Notes: generated from the sequence alone by a model not told the origin. Positions 36,467 through 45,293 are shown, counted from the stretch's first letter. The stretch is DNA of 64,000 bases from Vicinamibacteria bacterium (GCA_025994075.1 JAMQGV010000046.1:1-64000); one strand, 5' to 3'. Made by a program: numbers and translations.

Positions 36467-37594
36467 ATGCACATCAGCATTCCCAGGGAAGTCGGTCGCC
36501 AGGAGCGGCGGGTAGGGCTGACCCCGCGCGCCGCCGGGGCGCTGGTCGGCCGCGGCCACACGGTGATCTTCGAGCGCGGCGCCGGCGAGGCCGCCCACTT
36601 CCCGGACCAGGAGTACGAGGCTTCGGGCGCCCGCATCGCCTACAGCCGCCACGAGGCGCTGGGCCGGGCCGACGTCGTGTGCTCCGTGGGCCTGGTGCCG
36701 CCGGGCGACCTCGAGCAACTGCGCCCCGGTGCCGTGCTGCTCGGCTTCCACCACTTCGCAGTAGCGCCTGCGAAGTCGATCGAGCAGCTCCGCGAGCGGC
36801 AGATCACGGCGATCGCCTACGAGCTGATCCAGGACGAGACCGGCCACCGGCCGATCCTCTCGGCCTTCAGCCAGGTCGCCGGCGAACTGGCGGTGCTGGT
36901 CGCCGGCCAGTACCTGCAGACCCAGAACAACGGCCGCGGCATCCTGCTCGGCGGGGTTCCCGGCATCGCGCCGGCCAAGGTGCTGATCCTCGGCGCCGGC
37001 ACGGTCGGCCGCACGGCGGCCGCGCGGGCGCTCTCGCTGGGCGCCCAGGTGTTCGTGCTCGACGACGACGAGGCCAAGCTGCGCGAGCTGACCCGGCGGC
37101 TCGGGCCCCAGGTCACGGCCGAGCCCGCGACCCGCGCCCGGCTGCAGCGCTACACGGCCGTGTGCGACGTGGTGATCGGCGCGGTGCTGATCCCCGGCGC
37201 CCGCGCGCCGTTCCTGGTCACGACCGACATGGTCCGGGGCATGCGCCCCGGCAGCGTGATCCTCGACCTGTCGATCGACCAGGGCGGCTGCGTCGAGACC
37301 AGCCGCCCGACCGACCTCCACGACCCGGTCTTCGTGGTCCACGACGTCGTCCACTACTGCGTGCCCAACATGACCTCGGCGATCGCGCGCACCGCCTCGA
37401 TCGCGCTGGCCGACGCCGTGGCCGGCTACGTCGCCTCGATCGCGGACCACGGCCCCGCCGTCGCGCTGCGCGACCCGGGCCTCGCCAGCGGCGCCTGCTT
37501 CTACGGCGGGCGGCTGGTCAACGCCGCGCTGGCCGAGTCGCTGGGGTCGCCCGCGGCCTCGCTGCCGGCGCTGCTCGAGGAGGCCGCGCGATGA
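36467..37594 (+). CDS. Alanine dehydrogenase/transhydrogenase-like protein
   Basis: A 375-residue protein of the AlaDH/PNT family. It has the N-terminal ISIPREVGRQERRVGLTP (Arg of the substrate site), GFHHFAVAP (active-site His kept), a Rossmann motif VLILGAGTVGRTAAARALSL with the acidic VLDDDEAKL end favouring NAD, and LDLSIDQGGCVETSRPT. The catalytic Lys of AlaDH, in the KVKEP motif of the M. tuberculosis enzyme, is not present; the aligned text is CSVGLVPPGD. It may therefore be another dehydrogenase of the family. It has a GGAGG site and overlaps the CoA-transferase gene by ATGA, so the two are translationally coupled. Confidence 0.85.
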   Translation: MHISIPREVGRQERRVGLTPRAAGALVGRGHTVIFERGAGEAAHFPDQEYEASGARIAYSRHEALGRADVVCSVGLVPPGDLEQLRPGAVLLGFHHFAVAPAKSIEQLRERQITAIAYELIQDETGHRPILSAFSQVAGELAVLVAGQYLQTQNNGRGILLGGVPGIAPAKVLILGAGTVGRTAAARALSLGAQVFVLDDDEAKLRELTRRLGPQVTAEPATRARLQRYTAVCDVVIGAVLIPGARAPFLVTTDMVRGMRPGSVILDLSIDQGGCVETSRPTDLHDPVFVVHDVVHYCVPNMTSAIARTASIALADAVAGYVASIADHGPAVALRDPGLASGACFYGGRLVNAALAESLGSPAASLPALLEEAAR

Positions 37595-38889
37595 GCTGGC
37601 TCGACGACTACCGCCGCAAGCGCAAGAGCGCGGCCGAGGCCGTCTCGTGCGTGAAGAGTGGCGACCGGGTGTTCTACGGCGGCAACGCCGCGGTGCCGCA
37701 GGCGCTGGTGGACGCGCTGGCCGCCCGCCGCGACGAGCTGCAGAACGTCCAGCTCAACCACCTGCTGCTGCTCGGCAACGACCCCCTCTCGGCGCCGGGC
37801 ATGGAAGGCCACTTCCGCCACAACTCGCAGTTCGTGGGCCCCGCCGACCGCGCCGCCGTCAACGAGGGCCGCGCCGACTACGTGCCGGTGTTCCTGCACC
37901 AGATCCCGCGCCTCTACAAGGAGGGGATCATCCCGCTCGACGTCGCGCTGCTGCAGGTCTCGCCGCCCGACGAGCACGGCTTCATGAGCCTCGGCGTCGA
38001 GGTGCTGGCCTCGATGGCGGCCTGCCAGAAGGCGAAGCACGTCGTCGTCCAGGTCAACGAGAAGATGCCGCGCATCCTCGGCGACTGCTTCATCCACGTC
38101 TCGCGGGTGGAGGCGATCGTCGAGGACACCCGCGCGCTGCCGACGCTCAGCCCGCGCCCGGCCAGCGACGTCGAGCGCGGCATCGCCAGCCACATCGTGC
38201 CGCTCATCCCGCGCGGGGCCACGCTGCAGATGGGCATCGGCGGCATCCCCGACTCGGTCTACGAGTCGCTCGACGGCGACCTCGAGCTCGGCATCCACAC
38301 CGAGATGTTCTCGGACGGGGCGATGCGCGCGGTCGAGCGCGGGCTGGTCACCGGCACCCGCAAGTCGCTGCACCCGGGCAAGGTGATCGTGACCTTCGCG
38401 CTGGGCTCCGAGGCGCTCTACGACTTCGTCGACAACAACCCGCTGATCGAGGCCCACCCGGTCGACTACTGCAACGACCCCGAGGTCGTCGGCCGCAACG
38501 CCAACCTGGTCGCGATCAACTCGGCGCTGGAGGTCGACCTGACCGGCCAGGTCTGCTCCGACTCGATCGGGCCCTACATCTACTCGGGCTTCGGCGGCCA
38601 GGTCGACTTCATCCGCGGCGCCGCCCGCTCGCAGGGCGGGCGGCCGGTGATCGCGCTGCCGGCGACCGCGAAAGGCGGCGCGATGTCGCGCATCGTGCCC
38701 ACCCTGAAGGAGGGTGCCGGGGTCGTCACCAGCCGCGGCGACGTGCACTGGGTGGTGACGGAGCACGGCGCCGTCAACCTGTTCGGCCGCAACCTGCGCG
38801 AGCGCGCGGAGCTGCTGATCCGCATCGCCGACCCCCGCTTCCGCGACGAGCTGGAGCGGGCGGCGAAGGAGCGCAGGCTGCTGCCGTAG
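37591..38889 (+). CDS. Acetyl-CoA hydrolase/4-hydroxybutyrate CoA-transferase family protein
   Basis: A 432-residue cytoplasmic enzyme that moves CoA between acetyl-CoA and a carboxylic acid. Evidence includes SGDRVFYGGNAAVPQALVDA, LQMGIGGIPDSVYESL and the catalytic Glu in LGIHTEMFSDGAM (about residue 237). FVDNNPLIEAHPVDYCNDP and YIYSGFGGQVDFIRGAARS (acyl-CoA site) complete the pattern, and GRNLRERAELLIRIADPRF is the typical C-terminus. Its coupling to the AlaDH-like gene suggests one pathway, perhaps amino-acid-derived 2-oxo or hydroxy acid fermentation or its reverse. The acid partner is not determined. Confidence 0.93.
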   Translation: MSWLDDYRRKRKSAAEAVSCVKSGDRVFYGGNAAVPQALVDALAARRDELQNVQLNHLLLLGNDPLSAPGMEGHFRHNSQFVGPADRAAVNEGRADYVPVFLHQIPRLYKEGIIPLDVALLQVSPPDEHGFMSLGVEVLASMAACQKAKHVVVQVNEKMPRILGDCFIHVSRVEAIVEDTRALPTLSPRPASDVERGIASHIVPLIPRGATLQMGIGGIPDSVYESLDGDLELGIHTEMFSDGAMRAVERGLVTGTRKSLHPGKVIVTFALGSEALYDFVDNNPLIEAHPVDYCNDPEVVGRNANLVAINSALEVDLTGQVCSDSIGPYIYSGFGGQVDFIRGAARSQGGRPVIALPATAKGGAMSRIVPTLKEGAGVVTSRGDVHWVVTEHGAVNLFGRNLRERAELLIRIADPRFRDELERAAKERRLLP

Positions 38890-38909
38890 CGGCGCGCGCC
38901 GCGGCGCCG

Positions 38910-38915
38910 TAAGCT
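38910..38915 (+). promoter_or_regulatory. -10 box TAAGCT, leaderless-type
   Basis: TAAGCT ends 8 nt before ATG 38924. There is no Shine-Dalgarno in between. Confidence 0.4.
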
Positions 38916-38923
38916 GCTGCGCG

Positions 38924-39835
38924 ATGAAGATCGCGGTCACCGGGGCGAGTGGCTTCGTGGGGCGGGCGGTGCTGCGCGCCGCGGCGCAGGCGGGGATCGC
39001 GGCCACCGGGATCGCGCGCAGCGCCGAGGCGGCCACCCGCGTGCAGGCGGCGGGCGGGACGCCCTTCCGCCTCGACGCCCTGGAGGCCCACGCGCTGGCG
39101 TCCGCCTTCGCCGGGGCTGACGCGGTCGTGCACCTCGCCCAGATCGGCGCCGAGCGCCACTCCCAGACCTACGACGCGGTCAACGTCGGCGGCACCCGCG
39201 CGGTGATCGCCGCCGCCCGCGAGGCCGGCGTGCGCCGCGTCGTCTTCTTCTCGGGGCTGGGTGTCGCCCGCTACGGGATGCACCCGCGCTGCACCAACCC
39301 CTACTTCCTCTCCAAGCTGCGCTGCGAGCTCGAGCTGTTCGAGTCGGGGCTGGAGGCCGTCGTGTTCCGTCCCTCCTACATCTTCGGCCCCGGCGGCGAG
39401 TTGGTGCCGCTCCTGCTGCGCGAGCTCGCCGCAGGCGCCGTGACCCGGATCGGCGACGGCGCCTACCGCATGCAGCCGATCGCCGTCGCCGATGCTGCGC
39501 GCCTCGTGTTGAGCGCGGCAGCGGCACCGTTCGCGGTGCCGCACGTGTTCGACCTGGTCGGGCCCGAGCCCGTCTCGTACGCCGCCTTCCTCGAGCGCTT
39601 CGCGGCGGCCGCGGGGCGGCTGGGGAGGCCGGGAGCGCTGCTCGTGCGCGAGGTGCCCGTGGAGCGCGCGCTGGCCGAGGCGCGGGCCGGGGGCTGGGGC
39701 GGCCTGCTCGCGGACGAGCTCGACTGCCTGCTGTGCGACGAGGTCGCCGACGCCGCACCGCTGCGCGAGCTGCTGGGAGCGGAACTCGCGACGCTCGACG
39801 CCGTGATCGAGGCGGCGATCGCCGCCGAACCGTAG
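38924..39835 (+). CDS. NAD(P)-dependent epimerase/NDUFA9-like atypical SDR
   Basis: A 303-residue Rossmann protein with the N-terminal MKIAVTGASGFVGRAVLRAA (TGxxGxxG dinucleotide site). HLAQIGAERHSQTYDAVNVG follows, then GVRRVVFFSGLGVARYG, PYFLSKLRCELELFESGLEA (Tyr-less YxxxK variant with PYFLSKL) and VVFRPSYIFGPGGELVPLLL. It matches the complex I NDUFA9-like/UDP-glucose-epimerase atypical SDR group. Substrate is unknown. It meets the SDR gene on the other strand with no gap between the stop codons. Confidence 0.88.
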   Translation: MKIAVTGASGFVGRAVLRAAAQAGIAATGIARSAEAATRVQAAGGTPFRLDALEAHALASAFAGADAVVHLAQIGAERHSQTYDAVNVGGTRAVIAAAREAGVRRVVFFSGLGVARYGMHPRCTNPYFLSKLRCELELFESGLEAVVFRPSYIFGPGGELVPLLLRELAAGAVTRIGDGAYRMQPIAVADAARLVLSAAAAPFAVPHVFDLVGPEPVSYAAFLERFAAAAGRLGRPGALLVREVPVERALAEARAGGWGGLLADELDCLLCDEVADAAPLRELLGAELATLDAVIEAAIAAEP

Positions 39836-40783
39836 TCAGCGCCAGTCGCCGCTCACGCCGGCGGCCGCGCAGGCCGCCGCCCAGAACGCCTCGCGCTGCG
39901 CGGCGCTCTCCCGGGTCCACGGCAGGAAGTGTTCTGCCACGCGCTGCCGGTCGAACCAGAAGCCGCCGCTCTCGCGGCCGGGCGCCGCCGCGATCGCCAG
40001 CCACAGGATCGTGTCGGCGCCCTGCTCGGCGTCGCGCAGCCGGCCGCGCATCCGCTCCCAGAAGCGGGGGATCGAGCTGCGCACCGCCGGCGTGTCCGCC
40101 CAGCCCGGGTGCATCGCGTGCACCGCCGCGGCCCCCGCCAGCCGCGGTGCCAGCAGGCCGGCGAGCACGACCTGCATGCGCTTGGTCTGCGCGTAGGCGG
40201 CGACGCCGTCGTACGGCCGCCGCGCCCAGTCGAGGTCGTCGAGCGAGAGCTTCGTCGCGTACATCCCCCCGGAGCTGACCAGGATCACGCGCGCGGCCGC
40301 GGCCCTGCGCAGCGCCCCGCGCAGCGCGTGGGTGAGGCGCAGCGGGCCGGCCACGTGGGTCGCGAACGTGCGCTCGAGGCCGTCGTCGGTCAGCTCGCGG
40401 CGAGCGGGCAGCACGCCCGCGTTGTGGACCAGCACGTCGAGCCGCCCGCGCCAATCGCGGGCGGCGCGGTCCACGTCCGCGAGGCTCGCCACGTCCAGTT
40501 CGAAGAGCCGCGCGCGGCGGCGCCACGCCGCCGGCAGCGCGGCGATCGCCGCCGCGCCGCGGCCGCGGTCGCGGCAGGCGAAGGCCACCCGCGCGCCGCG
40601 CGCGAGCAGGCCGCGGGCCGTGGCCAGGCCGAGGCCCGAGTTGGCGCCGGTGACGAGCGCGACGCGCCCGGCGAGGTCGACGTCCAGGTCGCGCGCCCCG
40701 TAGCGGGCCGCGTGGCGCAGGAAGCCGCTGCGGTCGAACGAGAACAGGATCGAGGCGTCGAGCGCGCGGTCGACCAGGCCCAT
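39836..40783 (-). CDS. Classical short-chain dehydrogenase/reductase, DHRS12-like
   Basis: A 315-residue SDR. The N-terminus FDRSGFLRHAARYGARDLDV precedes the Rossmann motif ALVTGANSGLGLATARGLL. The NADP-type Arg is in VAFACRDRGRGAAAIA, then VLVHNAGVLPAR (NAG), the catalytic Ser in RVILVSSGGMYA and Tyr/Lys in VAAYAQTKRMQV. The N-terminal extension is like DHRS12-type proteins, which may act on lipids or retinoid-like substrates; the real substrate is unknown. Start ATG 40783 is leaderless-type. It is divergent from queD. Confidence 0.92.
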   Translation of the reverse strand: MGLVDRALDASILFSFDRSGFLRHAARYGARDLDVDLAGRVALVTGANSGLGLATARGLLARGARVAFACRDRGRGAAAIAALPAAWRRRARLFELDVASLADVDRAARDWRGRLDVLVHNAGVLPARRELTDDGLERTFATHVAGPLRLTHALRGALRRAAAARVILVSSGGMYATKLSLDDLDWARRPYDGVAAYAQTKRMQVVLAGLLAPRLAGAAAVHAMHPGWADTPAVRSSIPRFWERMRGRLRDAEQGADTILWLAIAAAPGRESGGFWFDRQRVAEHFLPWTRESAAQREAFWAAACAAAGVSGDWR

Positions 40784-40789
40784 GCCCCG

Positions 40790-40795
40790 ACGCTA
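40790..40795 (-). promoter_or_regulatory. -10 box TAGCGT of the SDR gene, leaderless-type
   Basis: TAGCGT ends 6 nt before ATG 40783. It is back to back with the TATCTT box of queD 48 bp away. Confidence 0.45.
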
Positions 40796-40843
40796 GCAGG
40801 CCGGGCGGCGGGCCGCCTCCTTTGCGCCGGGGCCCGGGGGCGG

Positions 40844-40849
40844 TATCTT
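40844..40849 (+). promoter_or_regulatory. -10 box TATCTT of queD, leaderless-type
   Basis: TATCTT ends 9 nt before ATG 40859. Confidence 0.5.
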
Positions 40850-40858
40850 GAGCCGCAC

Positions 40859-41185
40859 ATGCGCCTCGGCGTCACCCTCACCATCGACTGCGCCCACCAC
40901 CTGCCCGGCCACGCGAAGTGCGGGCAGAACCACGGCCACACCTACACGATCGAACTCGTCATCGAGGGCGAGGCGCAGGGCGGCATGCTGGTCGACTTCG
41001 CGGACCTCAAGAAGAAGGCCCGCGCGGTGCTGGAGCGCTACGACCATCGCGACTGGAACGACTTCCTCGACTACCCGTCCGTCGAGAACATCTGTGCGCT
41101 GCTCCATGGCGAGCTGCGCAAGGAGATCGAGTTCCCGCTCACCCTCCGCGTCTACGAGGGGCGAGGCAAGTGGGCGGAGATGTGA
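40859..41185 (+). CDS. queD: 6-pyruvoyltetrahydropterin synthase / 6-carboxytetrahydropterin synthase (QueD-like)
   Basis: A 108-residue T-fold enzyme, slightly shorter than E. coli QueD (121). Zinc ligands are His in CAHHLPGHAKCGQNHGHTY (three His), and the catalytic Cys is in KCGQNHGH. The Asp-His pair is in YDHRDWNDFLDYPSVENI, and Glu in the C-terminal LRVYEGRGKWAEM is the pterin anchor. It would turn 7,8-dihydroneopterin triphosphate into carboxytetrahydropterin for queuosine/7-deazapurines. A biopterin-type role is possible, because queC, queE and queF are not nearby. Its stop overlaps the nitroreductase GTG. Confidence 0.9.
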   Translation: MRLGVTLTIDCAHHLPGHAKCGQNHGHTYTIELVIEGEAQGGMLVDFADLKKKARAVLERYDHRDWNDFLDYPSVENICALLHGELRKEIEFPLTLRVYEGRGKWAEM

Positions 41186-41916
41186 GCCCCGACGCGGCCG
41201 TCCTCGGACGGCTGCTGCGTGGCCGCCGCTCGATCCGCGACTTCGAGCCGCGGGCGGTGCCGCCCGCCCTGCTGCGCGAGCTGCTCGACGAGGCGCGCCA
41301 CGCCCCTTCCTGGTCGAACACCCAGCCCTACAGGCTGGGCATCGCGACCGGTCCCCTCCGCGATCGCCTCGCCCGCGAGCTGCCGCGCCGCTACGACGAG
41401 GCGCGCCGGCTGCAGCGCGCCGGGGCGCTGGCCCGGCTGCGCGCGGTGCTGACGCGGCGCGGGCTGCCCGACTTCGACTTCGACCCGCGCACGCCGTACC
41501 CGCCCGAGCTGCTCGCGGCGCGCCGCCGCTGCGGGTTCGGGCTCTACGCGCGGCTGGGCATCGCCCGCGAGGACCGCGCCGCCCGCGAGCGCCAGATGCG
41601 GCGCAACTACGAGTTCTTCGGCGCGCCGTGCGCGGTCTTCGTCTTCGTCCACGCGGCGCTCGGGCCGTACGCGGCGCTCGACGCCGGCTTCTTCCTCCAG
41701 TCGCTGGCGCTGGCAGCCCACGCCCGCGGGCTCGGGAGCTGCGTCCAGGGCGCGCTCGCGCTGTTCGCGGGTCCGCTGCGGCGGGAGTTCGCCGTGCCCG
41801 AGGGGTGGAAGCTGCTGTGCGGCGTCGCGCTGGGCTGGCCCAGCGCCGACCCGGTGAACGGCTACGACCCCGGCCGCGCCGACGTCGACGCCCTGCTGCT
41901 GCCCGCGAGCGCCTGA
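41182..41916 (+). CDS. Nitroreductase family protein
   Basis: A 244-residue FMN-dependent oxidoreductase. FMN phosphate site: LLRGRRSIRDFEPRAVPPAL. Second conserved part: EARHAPSWSNTQPYRLGIAT. The C-terminal half has GFFLQSLALAAHARGLGSC and VPEGWKLLCGVALGWP, the usual flavin and dimer elements. An insert of about 70 residues (DEARRLQRAGALARLR ... RRCGFGLYARLG) is longer than in NfsB and may shape the pocket. The GTG 41182 start overlaps the queD stop as GTGA and has GGCGGAG upstream, so translation is coupled. The substrate is unknown. Confidence 0.92.
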   Translation: MSPDAAVLGRLLRGRRSIRDFEPRAVPPALLRELLDEARHAPSWSNTQPYRLGIATGPLRDRLARELPRRYDEARRLQRAGALARLRAVLTRRGLPDFDFDPRTPYPPELLAARRRCGFGLYARLGIAREDRAARERQMRRNYEFFGAPCAVFVFVHAALGPYAALDAGFFLQSLALAAHARGLGSCVQGALALFAGPLRREFAVPEGWKLLCGVALGWPSADPVNGYDPGRADVDALLLPASA

Positions 41917-41919
41917 GCC

Positions 41920-43362
41920 GTGAAGCGCCTGCTCCTGCACGCGGCGGTCGCCGGGGCCTGGATCGCGCTCGCGCTGCTGGCCCGGCTCCAGGAGTACGCA
42001 CCCCATGCCAGCCTGTGGTTCCCGCCGGCCGGCCTCGCCTTCGCCGTCGGCGTCATGCTCGGCTGGCGCGGCGTGCCCGCCATCCTGGTCGCCACGACCG
42101 CCGGGAGCGTCGCCGGGATCTTCGCTTCCGACCCTCGCCCGTGGGACGCGCGCCTGTGGAGCGGGTTCGCCAGCGGCCTCGCCCACGCGCTCACCTACGT
42201 CGCCGGCGCCCGGCTGCTGGTCCGGCTCGGCGTCGAGCGGCCCACGCCGCAGGCGGTCAGCTTCTTCCTGCTGCTGGCGCCGGCCACGGCCCTGCTCGCC
42301 AGCGCGACCGGGCTGGCGGCGCTGGTCGCGACGGGGGCGCTGGCCGCCGCCGACGCGCGAGAGGCCTGGCTCGCGTTCTGGATCGGCGACGCGGTCGCCG
42401 TGCTCTCGCTCGCGCCGCTGCTCGGCATCCTGCTCGGCGGGCTGCTCGACCGGCTCCGGTTCGACCCCCCGGGCCGTCTGCACGTGCACGTCCAGGTGAT
42501 CCCGCTGAGCGCGACCTGGCGGCCGTTCGCCCTCAAGATCGCGGCCTGCCTGCTGGCCCTGACCGGGTCGGCAGCCGTCGTGGCGAGCGGGCCCGAGCAC
42601 CGGCTGGTCGGCTCGTTCCTGGTGTTCTTCGCGATCGTGCCGCTGACGCTGATCGCCCACACGGAAGGCGCGTTGCGCACCTACGCGGCGATCGCTGCGC
42701 TCGGCACCGCCATCGCCGGCCTCGGCGCGGCGCTGGGGCCCGGCGTGCACGAGGTCTCCTACCAGTTTGCGACGATGATCCTCTCCGGCAGCGCGCTGTT
42801 CGGCCTGGCGGTGCCGGTGCTGTACTCCGAGAACCGCGAGCTGCGGCTGCGCCTGACCCACGACTCGCTGACCGGCGCCCACACCCGGGCCCACTTCTTC
42901 GAGGTGGCCGAGCGCGAGCTCGAGCGCTCGCGCCGCTTCGCGACGCCGCTGGCGGTCGCGGCGTTCGACGTCGACCACTTCAAGGCGATCAACGATCGCC
43001 ACGGCCACGCGGCGGGCGACGCCGTGCTGACCGAGATCGCGGCCCGCTGCCGCCGCGAGCTGCGCTCCTCGGACGCGCTGGGGCGGCTGGGCGGCGAGGA
43101 ATTCGCGCTGGTGTTGCCGATGACGGGCGAAGAGGCGGCGGCCGAGACCGCCGAGCGGCTGGCCGCCGTGCTGCGCGACCAGCCCGTGCGCCACGGCGGC
43201 GCCCTTCTGCGGGTGACCGCCAGCTTCGGCGTCGCCGTCGTCGACCTCGCGGGCGAGACCGTGCCCGATGCCCTGGCCCGCGCCGACCGCGCCCTGTACG
43301 ACGCCAAGGGCGCCGGCCGCGACCGCGTGCGCCGCGCCGCGCCGCCGGCCTCCGGCCGCTAG
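41920..43362 (+). CDS. Diguanylate cyclase with MASE1 membrane sensor
   Basis: A 480-residue protein that would make cyclic di-GMP at the inner membrane. The N-terminal 300 residues hold about eight transmembrane segments of MASE1 type (HASLWFPPAGLAFAVGVMLG, AREAWLAFWIGDAVAVLSLA). The GGDEF domain (about 315-480) has DSLTGAHTRAHFFEV, FDVDHFKAINDRHGHAAGD and the active GGEEF near residue 391. RSSD five residues before it is an intact inhibitory I-site. The GTG 41920 start is 3 nt after the nitroreductase stop, so it belongs to the queD operon. A PilZ-domain c-di-GMP effector is encoded at 54305-55021. Confidence 0.93.
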   Translation: MKRLLLHAAVAGAWIALALLARLQEYAPHASLWFPPAGLAFAVGVMLGWRGVPAILVATTAGSVAGIFASDPRPWDARLWSGFASGLAHALTYVAGARLLVRLGVERPTPQAVSFFLLLAPATALLASATGLAALVATGALAAADAREAWLAFWIGDAVAVLSLAPLLGILLGGLLDRLRFDPPGRLHVHVQVIPLSATWRPFALKIAACLLALTGSAAVVASGPEHRLVGSFLVFFAIVPLTLIAHTEGALRTYAAIAALGTAIAGLGAALGPGVHEVSYQFATMILSGSALFGLAVPVLYSENRELRLRLTHDSLTGAHTRAHFFEVAERELERSRRFATPLAVAAFDVDHFKAINDRHGHAAGDAVLTEIAARCRRELRSSDALGRLGGEEFALVLPMTGEEAAAETAERLAAVLRDQPVRHGGALLRVTASFGVAVVDLAGETVPDALARADRALYDAKGAGRDRVRRAAPPASGR

Positions 43363-43365
43363 ACT
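43360..43365 (+). promoter_or_regulatory. -10 box TAGACT, leaderless-type
   Basis: TAGACT overlaps the stop codon of the diguanylate cyclase gene and ends 9 nt before ATG 43375. Confidence 0.5.
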
Positions 43366-43374
43366 CGCGGCACG

Positions 43375-45273
43375 ATGAGCCGCCCCGACCGCCTCCTGCT
43401 GGCCGCCGCCGCGCTGGCGCTCGTCGCCCGGGCCGCCGTCGACTGCGGCGCGCCGCCGGCGTTCGGCACCGTGACCCTCGTCTTCGCGATTCTCGTCGCG
43501 CTCTCGGTGGCCGCCCGCGGCGGGCGGCGCTGGTGCGACGGGCCGCGCGCGCTGCTGTGCGCGCTCGTCCTGCTCGACGTGCCGTCGGTCTACGGGCGGC
43601 TCGGCGGCGACGGCTACGAGTACTACGCGCTGCTGCGCTCGCCCCTGCTCGACCTCGACCTCGACTTCGCGAACGACTACGCGGGGCTGGGCGCGAAACC
43701 CGTCGTCACGCCCGGGGTCGGCGTCACCTCGCGGGTGCTGGTCGGCCAGGCGATCGCGTGGTCGCCCGCCTTCGCCCTCGCCCACGGCGCGGCGCTGCTG
43801 CCGGGCGGGCCGGCCGCCGACGGCTTCTCGCAGCCTTACCAGTCCGCCGTCACGCTCGCCTCGTTCGCCTGGGCCGCGCTCGGCCTGCTGCTGTGCGAGG
43901 CGCTGCTGCGCCCGCGCTTCGGGCGGGCGGTGGCGGCGCTCGCCGCGCTCGGGTTGTGGTACGCGACGCCGCTGCGCTTCTACGCGACCGCCAACGCGTT
44001 CATGTCGCACGCGACCTCTGCCGGCCTCGCCTGCCTGCTGGTGTTCCTGTGGCTGCGGGCGCGGGACCGCGACGCCGCCGCGCCGGCCCGCTACTGGCTG
44101 TGGGTCGGGGCGGCGGGCGCGCTGCTCTCGCTGGTGCGGGCCCAGGACGCCGTGCTGCTCTCGCTGCCCGCGCTCGACCTGGTGTTGCGGCGGCCGCCGG
44201 CCCTCGTGGCCCGCTTCGCCTGGCTGCTGGCCGCGCCGGTCGCCGGCGCCGCCCTCCAGCTCGCGGTGTGGCTCGCGATGTACGGCACCGCGTTCCTGGC
44301 GGTGACGGCCGAGCAGAACTGGGTGGCGACGGCGGGCTCGCAGTGGCTGCTCGTGCTGCTCTCGCCCCGCCACGGCCTGTTCACCTGGCACCCGCTCTTC
44401 GCCGTCGCCGCGCTCGGCTGGCTGGGCTGGCTGCGGCGGGACCGAGCGCTCGCCGCGCTGTTCGTCACCGGCCTCGCGCTCTCGGCGTTCGTCAACGGAC
44501 TGCTGATCGACTGGTGGGGCTCGGACGCCTTCGGCCAGCGTCGTCTGCTGTGCCTGCTGCCGCTGTTCGGCCTCGGCCTCGGCGCGGCGCTCGACTTCCT
44601 GCGCCGGCGCCCGCTCCTCGCCCCGGCGCTGGCTCTCGTCGCGCTGGGCCTGTGGAACGACCAGCTCTCCTACATCCACAACTCGAACCTGGTCGGCAAC
44701 AAGGACCAGGGCGCGACGCTCGACCGCGTCGCGGCCGCGCAGGTCGACGTCGCCTGGCGCACGATCGACGGCTGGCGCGGCTGGCTGCCGCGGCCGCTGT
44801 GGGTGCTGGCCTACGACCACCTGCGCGGCGTGTGGCTCGACGACGGCCCGTGGTCGCTGCGCGGCGAGCTCGACCTCGGGGGGCGCGAGGCCCCGGCCGT
44901 CGCAGCCGCGGTGGGCGAGGGCTGGTACCCGGCCGCGGCGGGCGCGGATTTCCGCGCCTCGCGCGGCCGTCGCTCGCGGCTGGCGTTGCCGGTGCGCCAC
45001 GCGCTGCCCGCGACGCTCGTGCTGCGGGCGCGGGCGGAGCCGCCGGAGCTCGCGGTCCGCGTCCGAGTGCGGCTCGGGGGCGTGGAACTGGGCGAGGCGC
45101 CGCTCGGCGCGGAGTGGAGCGAGTTGCGCTTCGAGGTGCCGGCGGCGGCGCTCGCGCCCGGCTTCAACGCGGTCGAGTTGTTGTGGTCCGCGACCGCCCG
45201 CGCAGACCTCGACGGCTGGTCGGGCCGCAACACGGCGGGGGCCGTCGACCGCGTGCGCCTCCTGCGCGAGTGA
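43375..45273 (+). CDS. GT-C-like polytopic membrane protein, putative glycosyltransferase
   Basis: A 632-residue protein with about 11 transmembrane helices (to about residue 430) and a C-terminal extracytoplasmic beta-sandwich (about 490-625). The first periplasmic loop, GGDGYEYYALLRSPLLDLDL followed by DFANDYAGLG, has the acidic pattern of GT-C lipid-linked sugar transferases. WNDQLSYIHNSNLVGNKDQG follows the last helix. C-terminal strands (LAVRVRVRLGGVELGEAP) resemble a carbohydrate-binding module. No close family is recognised; substrate unknown. Length and topology fit the class of uncharacterised acidobacterial membrane glycosyltransferases. Confidence 0.78.
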   Translation: MSRPDRLLLAAAALALVARAAVDCGAPPAFGTVTLVFAILVALSVAARGGRRWCDGPRALLCALVLLDVPSVYGRLGGDGYEYYALLRSPLLDLDLDFANDYAGLGAKPVVTPGVGVTSRVLVGQAIAWSPAFALAHGAALLPGGPAADGFSQPYQSAVTLASFAWAALGLLLCEALLRPRFGRAVAALAALGLWYATPLRFYATANAFMSHATSAGLACLLVFLWLRARDRDAAAPARYWLWVGAAGALLSLVRAQDAVLLSLPALDLVLRRPPALVARFAWLLAAPVAGAALQLAVWLAMYGTAFLAVTAEQNWVATAGSQWLLVLLSPRHGLFTWHPLFAVAALGWLGWLRRDRALAALFVTGLALSAFVNGLLIDWWGSDAFGQRRLLCLLPLFGLGLGAALDFLRRRPLLAPALALVALGLWNDQLSYIHNSNLVGNKDQGATLDRVAAAQVDVAWRTIDGWRGWLPRPLWVLAYDHLRGVWLDDGPWSLRGELDLGGREAPAVAAAVGEGWYPAAAGADFRASRGRRSRLALPVRHALPATLVLRARAEPPELAVRVRVRLGGVELGEAPLGAEWSELRFEVPAAALAPGFNAVELLWSATARADLDGWSGRNTAGAVDRVRLLRE

Positions 45274-45287
45274 GCCAGGCGGAGCGT

Positions 45288-45293
45288 TAGACT
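45288..45293 (+). promoter_or_regulatory. -10 box TAGACT before the M48 gene
   Basis: TAGACT ends 14 nt before ATG 45308, so the leader would be about 7 nt. No clear Shine-Dalgarno is present. Confidence 0.4.
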
